This document shows positions 43,436 through 54,333 of a stretch of 64,000 nt of DNA, one piece after another. Origin of the DNA: Prorocentrum cordatum (Eukaryota > Sar > Dinophyceae > Prorocentrales > Prorocentraceae); NCBI GenBank assembly GCA_963575745.1, contig CAUYUJ010014344.1:171725-235724 (forward strand), read 5' to 3'. The first letter of the stretch is position 1. Each line of letters opens with the position of its first letter. A program made the position numbers and the translations under genes. The notes under the pieces were generated by a model. It did no database searches. It worked only from the letters and a program-made list of their open reading frames with translations, and had not been told where the DNA came from.

Positions 43436-44722
43436 AACGGCAGTCGCAGTCACAGCCTCAGCCTCAGCCTGCCTCAGCCTCAGCCTCAGCCTGCCTCAGC
43501 CTCAGCCTGCCTCAGCCTCAGCCTCAGCCTGTTTCAGCCTCAGCATCAGTCTGCCTTCAGCCTCGGCCTCAGCCTCAGCCTGCCTCAGCCTCAGCCTGCA
43601 TCAGCCTCAGCCTCAGCCTCAGCCTGCCTCAGCATCAGCCTGCCTCAGCCTCAGCCTCAGCCTGCCTCAGCCTCAGCCTCAGCCTGCTTCAGCCTCAGCC
43701 TCAGTCTGCCTTCAGCCTCGGCCTCAGCCTCAGCCTGCCTCAGCCTCAGCCTGCATCAGCCTCAGCCTCAGCCTCAGCCTGCCTCAGCATCAGCCTGCCT
43801 CAGCCTCAGCCTCAGCCTGCCTCAGCCTCAGCCTCAGCCTGCTTCAGCCTCAGCCTCAGTCTGCCTTCAGCCTCGGCCTCAGCCTCAGCCTGCCTCAGCC
43901 TCAGCCTGCATCAGCCTCAGCCTCAGCCTCAGCCTGCCTCAGCATCAGCCTGCAGCCAGCCTCAGCCTGCCTCAGCCTCAGCCTCAGCCTGCTTCAGCCT
44001 CAGCCTCAGTCTGCCTTCAGCCTCGGCCTCAGCCTCAGCCTGCCTCAGCCTCAGCCTCAGCCTCAGCCTCAGCCTCAGCCTGCCTCAGCCTCAGCCTGCA
44101 TCAGCCTCAGCCTCAGCCTGCCTCAGCCTCAGCCTCAGCCTGCTTCAGCCTCAGCCTCAGTCTGCCTTCAGCCTCGCCTCAGCCTCAGCCTGCCTCAGCC
44201 TCAGCCTGCCTCAGCCTCAGCCTCAGCCTCAGCCTGCCTCAGCCTGCCTCAGCCTCAGCCTGCCTCAGCCTCAGCCTGCAGCCTCAGCCTCAGCCTCAGC
44301 CTCAGCCTCAGCCTGCTTCAGCCTCAGCCTCAGTCTGCCTTCAGCCTCGGCCTCAGCCTCAGCCTGCCTCAGCCTCAGCCTGCAGCCTGCCTCAGCCTCA
44401 GCCTCAGCCTCAGCCTGCCTCAGCATCAGCCTGCCTCAGCCTCAGCCTCAGCCTGCCTCAGCCTCAGCCTCAGCCTGCTTCAGCCTCAGCCTCAGTCTGC
44501 CTTCAGCCTCGGCCTCAGCCTCAGCCTGCCTCAGCCTCAGCCTGCATCAGCCTCAGCCTCAGCCTCAGCCTGCCTCAGCATCAGCCTGCCTCAGCCTCAG
44601 CCTCAGCCTGCCTCAGCCTCTCAGCCTGCGCCTCAGCCTCAGTCTGCCTTCAGCCTCGGCCTCAGCCTCAGCCTGCTTCAGCCTCAGCCTGCCTCAGCCT
44701 CAGCATCAGCCTGCCTCAGCAT
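43436..44722 (+). repeat. CAGCCT hexanucleotide array with higher-order structure
   Basis: About 1.29 kb of CAGCCT units interrupted by TG. The marker CAGTCTGCCTTCAGCCTCGG recurs at 43547, 43702, 43857, 44007, 44158, 44331, 44493 and 44640, i.e. every 147-173 bp. The 569-codon Ser/Leu/Gln/Pro frame across it is a by-product of a 6-bp repeat. Confidence 0.95.
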
Positions 44723-44726
44723 TCAA

Positions 44727-45065
44727 AATGGTTTTGGGAACTCGAAGAACACGAAGTGGCCTACAGTTGGCTCCGGGCATTCAGCATCATGCCCAGGAAT
44801 GGAGTTCTGGGAACTCGAAGACCACGAAGTGGCCTACAGTTGGCTCCGGGCAGTGAAAATCATGCCCAGGAATGGAGTTTTGGGAACTCGAAGACCACGA
44901 AGTGGCCTACAGTTGGCTCCGGGCATTCAAAATCATGCCCAGGAATGGAGTTCTGGGAACTCGAAGAACACGAAGTGGTCTACAGTTGGCTCCGGGCATT
45001 CAAAATCATGCCCAGGAATGGAGTTCTGGTAACTCGGAGACCACGAAGTGCTTTACTGTTTGCTT
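44727..45065 (+). repeat. 73-bp tandem repeat, about 4.5 copies
   Basis: GGGAACTCGAAGAACACGAA anchors at 44736, 44809, 44882, 44955 and 45028, spacing exactly 73. Each unit continues with GTGGCCTACAGTTGGCTCCG and ATCATGCCCAGGAATGGAGT. It starts directly after the CAGCCT array. Confidence 0.95.
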
Positions 45066-45705
45066 AAAACGAGTTCCCAGGCATACCCCCAGCATCCTCC
45101 CCCGGATCGCATGGTGCTCTCTTTTGACCCTACTAGAAACTTATCAGTCTTCGCTGTCAGGTAACAACCCCATCTCTTCCAACGTCAGATATCTGGGGCG
45201 CCAGACTGGCATGAGCGCTGCCTTCCAACATCCACGATGGCTTGAATGTTGCATGTTGCGCAGAAGTTTTAGATGTCCAAGGCGTATTTCGCCTCCTCCC
45301 GTGGTGCAGGGACTTATTTTGGCTAGGGGGCGGTGCTGCAAGGCTTTGGCCGAATTCCCCGTGTATGGAGGGAGGTAGTTTTTTTGCAGATTTCGATGGC
45401 AATACCCCAGTTTATGTGGGGAGCGATGCAGTGACAGATTGTGCTTCTCGGACGGGGCTGTGCCCGCTGGCGCAATCTCTCCCCTCAGGCGATCCCAGCG
45501 GGGAAATAGGCCGTGCGTTACCTCGGGGCCCACTTAGCATAATAATCATGTACTGCGGGATCTTTGATGCCCTGGTGTAGCGTGTCAAAGAGACGGGGAT
45601 CGGACTGGCATCGATCTTTGTTCGCACCTCCCTGACACAGCTGGATGGGGAATGTGCTGAAGACTGGCTGTTTAAGTGCTTCAGTGGCCCGCGGACGCAG
45701 AACTA
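45066..45705. other. No recognisable gene
   Basis: Unique DNA with open frames of about 110-130 codons on both strands and no motifs. Confidence 0.3.
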
Positions 45706-45750
45706 TTAATACATATATATATATATGTATGTATATATATAAGTGTATAC

Positions 45751-45781
<31 letters not shown>

Positions 45782-45832
45782 CGTGTGTGCGTCTTGTGTG
45801 TATGCGTGTGCGTGTGCGCCGCTAGCGTGCGT
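45706..45832 (+). repeat. TA/GT microsatellites
   Basis: ATACATATATATATATATG, then a second (TA)n, then (GT)n-rich sequence to about 45820. Confidence 0.93.
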
Positions 45833-48080
45833 TGCGACCGTGACACACATATCGATCGAGGAGCAGCTGATGCTTCCCCACCCTCTTGGACATGCTGTTG
45901 CTCTCGAGCGCCGACCTCGCGACCTCGCCGCAGGTTTGCAAGGGACTGTCACATCGCCCGTCATTGCCACATCACCGGCGGAGGGAAAAGTGCGTGCGCG
46001 CGCGAAAGCGCGGCGGCGCGGTCAGGCCAGGTTGCAAGAGGCCTTCCGCAACGGGACGTCGCCGTACATGCCCGGTTGCCTCGGGGGCGCGACCGCACGC
46101 GGGATGACGGGGGAATGGGCATTCAGCCCGTGGATGTGAGGACGAGGAGGAGTTAGAGGAGGAGGAGGAGGAGTTAGAGGAAGAGGGGGAGGATCATATC
46201 GACGACGGCCAGGGGGGAGAGCAGCGGTGGACGCCGCCGATGCACCCTTGGAGCTGTTGCCACACGAAGGCAGGATAAGCTCGAGCGGCATTGTGTTTGC
46301 AGTGGCAGAATCGCAGCGACGACGACGCAGAGGAGGAGAAGGAGAAGGAGGAGAAGGGTTAGGCATCCGAAGGGGGAGGGGGGGACCACAAGGGAGAAGG
46401 AGGAAGAGAGGTTGGAAAGGAGCGGATGACTCACCCTGTCAAACAAGGATGGTTCCACAACAGATTTGAGAACCGTCGCGGTGAGCGCAGCGTACCCCAT
46501 CTCGTGCGCTATATGCTGCGCCATCGCCTTGGCTGGACCTACGAGTTACCCGACCTCTTTGTGCGAAGTGATGTCGCCCTGGTGGGATAGTAGTTTGTGA
46601 TGTTTTCTTCGCCTCCCCGCCTTTCCCTCTTATCAGTATCCCCCACCTCTCCCACTCCGCCTCTTCTCGGCGGCGAGCCCAGGGGGAAAGTGAGAGGGGG
46701 CAGGCTTCTCAGAAGGCGGCGGGGGTTCTGAGAAGCCCTCGCGCCTTCTGAGGAGTTTTCTATGTCGTCGGGGAACGCTTAGAAAACGTCTCAGAGGGGT
46801 TGAAACCTGCCGAGCCTTCTGAGAAGGCCCGCCCCATCTCATTCCCCTCCGGGGCTCGCCGCCTTTCTTCTTCGTCCTCTCCCCCGTCTTCTCCCTCGTC
46901 TTCAACCCCTTCGTCATTCCCACCCCTCTTCGTCGCCCTCCCTCCCTCGTCTTCATACTTCCCGCCCCTCCCTTTCCTCTCCCCTCTCCCGCCGTCCATC
47001 CTCCCTCCCCCCGCCTGCCATTTTCCTCCGCATCCCGGGGACGCCGGCGCATATTTTTTTGGGGTGCCGGCACGCGCCGGGCAGATGGATTTCTACTGGG
47101 CGCGCCCAGAAGTTCAAGCAGTGGAGGAGGGGTTTGATTGTCAGGCCTGTATCAAGTAATCTTCGAAGAACCTCTCGTGATTTGCACGAAATGCTCTTAC
47201 AGAGCATGTCTGACTGAGACAGTCGTGTTTTGATATCAATCGATGCTCTGTTTTAAGAACACTGTTGTTTCTAATTCGTTTGTTCTAGGGACATTTCGTG
47301 ATATGCATATGGGAATGCCGGGACTGTCAGTCACTGCTCAACAGAAGCGTGGAAACGCGGCTCGACCAGAGGTTGGGAATGCCGCGGGGGCCCATTTCGA
47401 CATCAACTCGAGCCGGCTCGCTCCGACTCGAATCGGATGTTCTGGATATTCTGACGATGCGATGCGGACCGACGTTTGCATGGCGCTATTGTGCATCCTG
47501 GCGCGGCCGATCCGATTCCATTTCGACTCCGTGCCGACGTAGCCTGATCCGACGCACGTTCCGATCCGATCCAATTCTCCGATTCGATGCTGATTGACTC
47601 CCCGCATGGGTGATCGCGGCGGTGGTCAGCACAGCGTAGAACCGTTGGTGCACGGAACGGAAATTCTGGCGTCTAGGGACGGCCAATAGTTTCTGCCGGG
47701 TTGGATTTGGCGGCGCGTTGGGGGACAGCACATCTTTATACATATATACATCTAGAGAGAGAGAGAGAGGTAGAGAGAAAAAAAAAAAGAGGGAGCGTGA
47801 TTCCAATGTTGTGCCGCCCGCCCTTCCGCCAACACGAGGCTGCTCATTCCTGCATTTGCAAGAGACCTGATATCGGCTCACATCAGAGTGAGGGAACCGA
47901 ACGGTATTACTCCAGAGGTGTTGGCTCGACCTCCTTGGGCGGGAGATCTGTTTGGGTGTAGGAATGTCACCCCCCGTTGTCATCCAGTTCCCTCAAGAGG
48001 GGATGGCAGCATGATGGATGCATGTGGCACGTCAAAGCATGGCGAGTGAGGGTCAGATGATTGTTGCTGTTGGTTGTCGC
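45833..48080. other. No recognisable gene; CT/GGA-rich tracts
   Basis: GGA-rich at 46138-46195 and 46310-46410, CT-rich at 46860-47030. Copies of GCCTTCTGAGAAGGC, a 7-bp-arm palindrome, lie at about 46814, with related pieces at 46707 and 46745. 47110-48080 shows nothing beyond short GA and A runs (47755-47795). Confidence 0.35.
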
Positions 48081-48084
48081 CCCC

Positions 48085-48200
48085 CCCCCCCCCGTGACCC
48101 CCGCGCGACCCACCCGCGACCCACGCCGCGACCCACCACGCGACCCACCCCGCCACTCACCCCGCGACCGCCCCGCCACCCACCCCGCGCCCGCCCCCTC
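48085..48200 (-). repeat. GCGACCCACCC minisatellite
   Basis: About ten 11-bp units, which are the reverse complement of the GGGTGGGTCGC units at 42560-42600. A C-run precedes it (48082-48092). Confidence 0.85.
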
Positions 48201-48619
48201 AGTCATAGCTGCAATTGAGGGGTTCTTCCCTCTTCTTCTTCTTCTTCTTCCTCCTCTTCTTGCGGCTGCACTTGTCGAGCCAGGGTGGTGCGTCTCTGGG
48301 CGCAGCATAAATCCATTCCTTTGGAACTGGCAGAGCGAGCGAACCTTCAGGCGATTTTCACGTTCAAATCTGCTGCTCAAGCGCGCCATCCCATCTCGCC
48401 GCGGATGCGTGGACCTGGGCGCGGATGGTGTCGACGGATCGCGCCGCACCACCGATGCATCGGCGATGCGGCTCGATGTGGAGCCCGATGTTCTCCACGC
48501 CGACGTCGCCGCTGCATCTTCCACGTCGCCGCTGCATTGGCGATGCGGCGCGATCCTTCGGCCCCATCTACTCGAACCCCATCTGGGAGGCCTCTGCCGA
48601 AAGCGCGAACCCCCTCCCG

Positions 48620-48870
48620 CCGCGGAGGCGTGGACCTGGGCGTGGACCTCGGCCCCCTGCTGGACCTTACGGCCAGCAGCTGCGGTAGCGAGCTCCGGGC
48701 CGCCGCCGCGAGCGCGGCGGCGGAGCCCGCCCCCAACCCCACGGGTGCGGCGCTGGAGCAGCAGGCCTTTCGGGCGGCCGGCGGCGGCCGCATGTCTCTT
48801 CGATCCAGTTGTGAAACAATCGCGACTGGAGGTTGTTTCTGCTATTGTCGGCCTCTGGGGGGCCCTTACC
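48620..48870 (+). repeat. Dispersed repeat family, copy 1
   Basis: ACCTTACGGCCAGCAGC, GAAACAATCGCGACTGGAGG and TTTCTGCTATTGTCGGCCTC correspond to pieces in 49750-50060. The later part of the family (GCCGGTCCCGGAGGATGTGT, CGAGACTC) appears at 49072-49105, beyond an inserted segment that holds the palindrome. Confidence 0.65.
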
Positions 48871-48882
48871 AGGCCTAGGGTT

Positions 48883-48937
48883 CTGAGTCGTTTCATGACG
48901 GCCCCTAGGCCCTAGGGGCCGTCATGAAACGACTCAG
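48883..48937 (+). repeat. 55-bp palindrome (27-bp perfect arms, 1-nt centre)
   Basis: Left arm 48883-48909 (CTGAGTCGTTTCATGACGGC, CCCTAGG) is the exact reverse complement of the right arm 48911-48937. Only one base (C at 48910) separates them, so a cruciform or hairpin without a loop-forming spacer is possible. No similarity extends beyond the arms. Confidence 0.95.
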
Positions 48938-49749
48938 GATGAAAAGCCCGCGGGGCATGGACTTTTCCAATGGGAGCGGTAATCGACCCCTTGAGGGGAA
49001 GAGGACTCGACACGTAATCGGAGCGGGGGATGTTGTTGACAGGTGTCTGCGGTGAAATAAAAGATGAAAAGCCGGTCCCGGAGGATGTGTCGAGACTCTG
49101 GGGGTCGACCGTCATGGCAACATCATGACTTCGAAGGTTTGGCCTCACATCTCTGAGGATGTTTCTTTCCAATCTGGGCGTCTCTCCTCGATCTCGGCCT
49201 CTGGGGGTCGTTGGGCCCAGGGCCATCAGATATACAGTCGAGCATCTACTTTAGAAACCTCCCCCCTAAAAGCTGGGCCAGCGTTTCTTGACCAACTTGC
49301 CAGAAAGCTGACCCAGTCTCTTGAGCACGTTAGCCTCTCAAGCGTTGAAAACTGAAAATGGCACCGGTATCTTGTAAGAAACGTCCGGGAAGCTAGCCCA
49401 GATCTCCTACATCATAATTTTCTTGTTTGCATTGCCGAACGGCCGTTCAAACGGCGCTCTCGCCTCGGCGCGGCCAGCACGCCGCCAGTCACCTGCACGG
49501 TGTGGCCAGCTTAAGACGAGCTGTGAAGAGGGGGCCGGAACCTGTTCTGTTGAATCAAAGGGGGCGCCAGACAACATGGCCGAAGCAAGCGCAAGTTTGA
49601 CGACAGCCAGAATCGATACGAGGTCTTGCTACCCCTTGGGAAGGGGTCGGGACCTTCGTGGGGCCGCGCATTCAGAACTTCATCCCGTCGGGGGGCTGGG
49701 TCGGCGCGCCGGCAGCGTGCCGACGCGGCGCCGGGCGCGGCAAGCGGCC

Positions 49750-50060
49750 GCGGCGGCGGCCGCGGAGGTGGCCCTGGACCTGACGGCCAGCAGCGCGGCG
49801 CCAAGCCCGAGGCGGTTGTCTCAGGCTGCCTCCTGGGGCGCCGAGGGCCTGCTCGTGGTGCCTACCCAGGCCTCCTCGCATCGCAGAGCAATCACGACCG
49901 GAGGTTTTCTGCCATGCTTGGCCCTGGGGCCCTCAGTGGGCCTCGGGATCCCCAAGGCACGATTCGGGAGGAAGAGCTGGTCCCCGCGAATGTGTCGAGA
50001 CCTCCAGAGGTCCGCGTTGCGGAAAAATCACGACGTCGGGGGTCTGGGTAACCACCCCTG
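49750..50060 (+). repeat. Dispersed repeat family, copy 2
   Basis: CTGGACCTGACGGCCAGCAG, GAGCAATCACGACCGGAGGT, TTTCTGCCATGCTTGGCCCT and AGCTGGTCCCCGCGAATGTG match copy 1 in the same order. The stretch 48940-49745 has no gene I recognise. Confidence 0.65.
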
Positions 50061-50184
50061 CTTCAAGGGGGGGCGGATGGGCGGGAACGCAGATTCTGCC
50101 ACCGCCTTGTGGTGGTCATCGCATGGTGGTGGCCACCGCGTAGAGAGGGTCACCGAAGCCCCGAGCATATCAGAATGCGCCCCG

Positions 50185-50860
50185 ACCACGACGCCGACGA
50201 CGACGCCGACGCCGACGACGACGACGACGACGACGACGTCGACTACGAAGACGGAGGAAACGAGGTGCGCTTACGGTCCGCACCGACGCCCGAATTTGGG
50301 GGGTCCCACCCTGCGAGGTCTGGTACACAACACATCGTCACATCTCTTCCCATCCGTCCCCTTTTATCCTTGTTCCTCCTCCGTTCCCTTTCTTCTCTCC
50401 CTTCCTCCCTCGCTCTCCCTTCCCTCTCCCACCCAACGCTCCCTCCTCTCTCCCGCCCTCCTCATTCCGCTCCACGTCCCCTCTACGGTTTCGCCCTCCC
50501 GCCTGGCTTCCTCTCCATCGTCCTGGCGCCCCCCTCGAGGATTACACATCATCAGTACTACGCTCCTCGCTTTCTTTTCTGACCCCATCCAAAAGATCGC
50601 CTTCTCTCTCTCTCTCTCTCTCTCTCCACGCAATGTATTCGACATACGCAATCTGACAGAAGGAGTGTTCATTATGATTGTTCTGCAATCCTATTGCAGT
50701 TGTGTTTCACACGGGCGCTCCCGCTGCAAAGTGAGCCTCATTTTCGGATCGGCGCTTGAGTCACCTCCTTTTCCTTTTCCTCCTGCTCATCCCCCTGCTC
50801 ACCCGCCAATTCCTCCTCCTCCTCCTCCTCCTGTTCCTCCTCCTCCTCCTCCTCTTCCGT
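50185..50860 (+). repeat. Simple repeats upstream of LINE-like element 2
   Basis: GACGACGACG at 50187-50245, CT-rich DNA at 50355-50470, (CT)n at 50605-50626, and a CCTCCTCCTC tract at 50808-50858. The last lies directly before the start of the element, as at the other two LINE-like elements. Confidence 0.8.
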
Positions 50861-50955
50861 AGCTGCCATCAGGGCCTAAGATATTGTCAGGGCAGCCCAG
50901 ACCGCCACCATGATATTCCTCAGTCCGAGCGGACAGAAGGGGTGACGGCCCGCAT

Positions 50956-52300
50956 GATGGCGGCTCTCACAGCGTCTCTCGCAGTGCTCCTCTTCAACCC
51001 GCTCACGGCAAAGTCCGACAGGCTGGCAGAGATATACGAGGAGGCTCAACATTTTGACATAATCGTGCTGACTGGGACCTCCCGCAGAAGACGCGACCCC
51101 AGCATCACGCAGCACCGCAGCGCCGACACCCGCTTTTACGAAGCAGGATGGCGGCCCGGCGACCAGACCAACCGCAGCACGGGCATCATCATAGCTATGC
51201 AGGGTCGACTGCGGGGCGCCAAGGTGACAGAACTACACGAACCACCACAGGAACTCAGCGGAAGAGGACTCGCGATAACAATGCAGCACCACGACCAGAC
51301 AATACTGATCAGCGGCTACTACTGCCCCCCGCAGCCCACCAAGGGCAAGACGTCGCGCAAGGACTACTATGCAACGACCAGCCGCTTGTTCGCTTGGATA
51401 GAGGACATCAGCCAGAGGAAGCATCGCAATACGATGCTCATCGCCGCAGGCGACCTCAACGACGGAGTGGGCATCACGGGCAAGGGCGACAGACCAGAGA
51501 CAGCAGCATTGGGAGAAGGGCGATCACCAGAACGATTACCAGGAGGCGCAGGGCAGAGAGCGCGGAATTACGCGGACCGCCACCAACTCAGCATAGTGAA
51601 TACCATCGGCAGCTGGCGGCCCACGTACTTCGGCGAGAAACATGTAAGCTGCATAGACTATATCATGATACCGCAGAGCATGACGGCAACGATGATTTCA
51701 CAAGGACCTCTACTTCACATGGGAGCACGCCTTCAACACATTCGTTGCCGAGCACGACGGGACCACGTTCCAGTGCACGTGACGTTTCGCCTACCACTAC
51801 GACAACGAGTACAACATCGACCCCAGATACCCCAGTGGGACAAGGACAGCTTGGCCCACGCTGTGCGACACGGGCTTCACAGAGGGGAGTTTATCGAGCA
51901 GGTGGAACGGACCATGCAAGATTACGACCCAGCAGGCAAAGGAGTGGACCAGCTCTTCTGGGACATCAACACCATGCTCATCGAGAAGGCGCAGAGGTTC
52001 TACAGCAAGGCACCGACGCCGACGGACGAGTACGAGGAACTACGCCGTGAACGCATGCAACCCCTCCGAGATCGCAGAGCAGCCAGAGCTGAACTTCATG
52101 ACCTCCGCGCAGGAACTACAGGGGCTGATCGCACGCCTGCGACCGCAACGTCGCCACCCCAGTTTTGCACGGACGAGCTCGAATCCAGGGACTCTCCCGC
52201 GACGGCGACCCAGGACCAGGGAAGCACAGAAGGAAACCCATACGCCGAAGAGGAACCAACGCCGCTCACCGAGATGGAACAGCGCATGCGCAGGATATAG
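50956..52300 (+). CDS. Non-LTR element endonuclease domain (EEP family)
   Basis: Frame open from 50756; ATG at 50954-50959 (MMAALTASLAVLLFNPLTA) is a likely start near the element 5' end. Endonuclease/exonuclease/phosphatase motifs are FDIIVLTGT (near residue 35), AAGDLNDGVG (about 165), SCIDYIMIP (about 232) and RDHVPVHV (about 270). Such enzymes nick target DNA to prime reverse transcription. The usual catalytic Glu in the second motif position (…LQE) is Thr-Gly-Thr here, which may reduce activity. After the EN domain comes a linker rich in Arg/Glu. The frame meets TAG at 52298-52300 and continues beyond as TQLRDVTRACQLQRRQAQQR, so EN and RT were one polyprotein. Confidence 0.78.
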
Positions 52301-54333
52301 ACGCAGCTTCGAGACGTCACTCGGGCCTGTCAACTACAACGACGACAGGCGCAGCAACGCCGTGCCGACCTTCGCGTGGAGGAGATGTACGAGGCGTGGG
52401 AACAACGCGACCTAGCACGGGTCGGACGACCTTCCCGTCTGATTGCAGGAGGACGGTACGGGCCACGCAAGAGGGACTACTGGACGGCGACGACGGCAAA
52501 CCCAACCAAACAGGAGTGGATAGAGTTCTGGCAACTTCCGGGAGGCTCTGGAAGCATGGAGGGGACCGAGGAGGACACGCAACACCTGGGGGCCATTCCA
52601 CACCACGCGGAGGAACAGGACTACTACGAGAACGACTTAGAGGAGAAGATCGAGGAGGATTACAAAGAGATCGCGAAGTGCCTCAAACGCGCGCGCCTAC
52701 GACGAGCAGCACCACCTACAGCGGCACCAGCAGAAGTATGGCGACTACTGCCCTGCCCGCCAGACTAAGACCGACAACCGCGCCAACGACGCGGACTCGG
52801 ACACCAAGCATGCGACGGAGAGCCGGTCTATTTCAAGCTCTTATCAAGGCGGCACTGGCAGCGATACGCATTAGCAACGTTGCACCAGTGCGCTATCATC
52901 AGAGCGCGGCGACAGCAGTCAAGAAGAACACGAAGAAGGGCCCTGCAGGCAGGAGGATCTACCACATCATGGGCCCGATCGGCAAGGCGTACTACGCGGC
53001 GGCGCTACGCCGATAGCAGAAGCGCACCCACACCGACCAGGACTATCGCTTCATCAAGGGCAGACGAAGAGAAGGCGCGATCCTCACCATTGCGGTCATC
53101 GAGTACAGAGCACGAATTGCGGGCTACAACTACGCGTCCACGATGAAGGATATGCCCAACGCGTTCGCCAGCTGCAAATGGATCACCATGGACGCGGCGA
53201 ACAGCAATATCCTGCCGACCGACCTGTGGGATCTGGGCGAACAGAGATACCGCCGAGCAACCTTCATCGTAGACTGCAGAGACGACGAGCAGGGCGTGTG
53301 CATCAAGCCACATTGCGGCGGCCTCATCGGCGACCCGTGCATGGCACGCAACTTCGTGGCCAGCTTCGCGCCCTGCATCGAGCGCTGGACTAAGGACTGC
53401 GACGAGGAGATCACACACGACAAGCTGCCCTATGGCACGAACGAACTATTTCAACACCCTGTCTACGTTGGCTTGACCAAGTACGCGGACGACACGCGCA
53501 AGCTCATCTTATGCGGGAAGCAAGCAGACGCCCCATCCCTCGTCGACCGAGCATTGAACGTGCGCCTCATAGAGATCGGCCTCAAACAGAACCAGGACAA
53601 GCAGGATGCGACTGTTTACTTCCAGGGCTCGGGTGCCAGCCAGGCACATCGACTACTCAAGCAGGACCCGCAGTGCAAACTTCCTGGCAAGGCGGCGGCG
53701 GCGGCGAGGCACCTGGGCCCACAGGTCACAGCGACACAACAATATTACCCAGAACTGCAGAAACGCATCCAGGCCATGAAGGAGAGCTACTACGAGCGTG
53801 GCAAGTTCTGGACCAAGCGCGAGATCCCGTACAGGTGGAAGCGCGCCGTCCTCATATGCAGGGTCATCAACACGGGGCTCTCACGCATCGAGTGCTACCT
53901 GCCGACGCCCAACGAGTACCAGATACTTCAAAGTGCAATTGGAGCACTGCTGAGGAGGGCGATGGCAGGCAGGGCGAGCACGCGCCACGAGGGCGGCACA
54001 GCGCGCAGCATGATTACGCTGGAGGTTTTTTCGCCACTGGCAGACCCTGCCACCAGCGGAGGAAGCCGTGGTCTGAAGGCTCGGCTCGGCTCGGCTGGAC
54101 AACCATCGCCAACTCATCGCCGCCCTGCTCGGGCCCTTCGAATTCGAGACGAATGCCGACGAGACCACGAACGGGCTGACGACGCATGCGAACCCCTGGG
54201 CCCGTCGCATCGAGGAGGACGCGGTGAAAAGCCTGCCAAGTACCGGAGAACTCCAGAACCATCTTCGGGGAGGAGGATGTCGAGACAGGTAAGATGTTCT
54301 CGCTCGAGGTCAGAGAACAACTACACCTTTTAG
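52301..54333 (+). pseudogene. Non-LTR element reverse transcriptase
   Basis: The frame of the endonuclease continues after the TAG to about 52700 (EEMYEAWEQRDLARVGR), then a neighbouring frame is open from 52165 to 54333 except TAG 53014-53016. RT motifs are REGAILTIAVIEYRARIAG, DMPNAFASC (motif A with catalytic Asp, about 53146), GGLIGDPCMARNF (motif B, about 53317), KYADDTRKLIL (motif C with Asp-Asp, about 53480) and thumb-like sequence WKRAVLICRVINTGLSRIE (about 53836). The catalytic Asp residues are all present. The Lys-Pro-Asp-type fingers region upstream is hard to trace, consistent with the frame changes. The frame ends TAG 54331-54333 while the zinc-finger frame already overlaps from 54294. 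Confidence 0.75.

Noticed and set aside
43323-45032. 569-codon Ser/Leu/Gln/Pro protein
   Set aside because: It is the translation of the CAGCCT array plus the 73-bp repeat, with no independent evidence of a gene.
48085-48200. CRISPR-like array
   Set aside because: The units are contiguous 11-mers without spacers, in eukaryotic DNA. No other region has a repeat-spacer pattern with unrelated spacers either.
50861-50886. CCGTAGCTGCCATCAGGGCC, TAAG as a third plus-strand leader relict at the start of element 2
   Set aside because: Needs a 3-nt insertion and five mismatches. The position after a CCT tract is suggestive, but the match alone is not enough.
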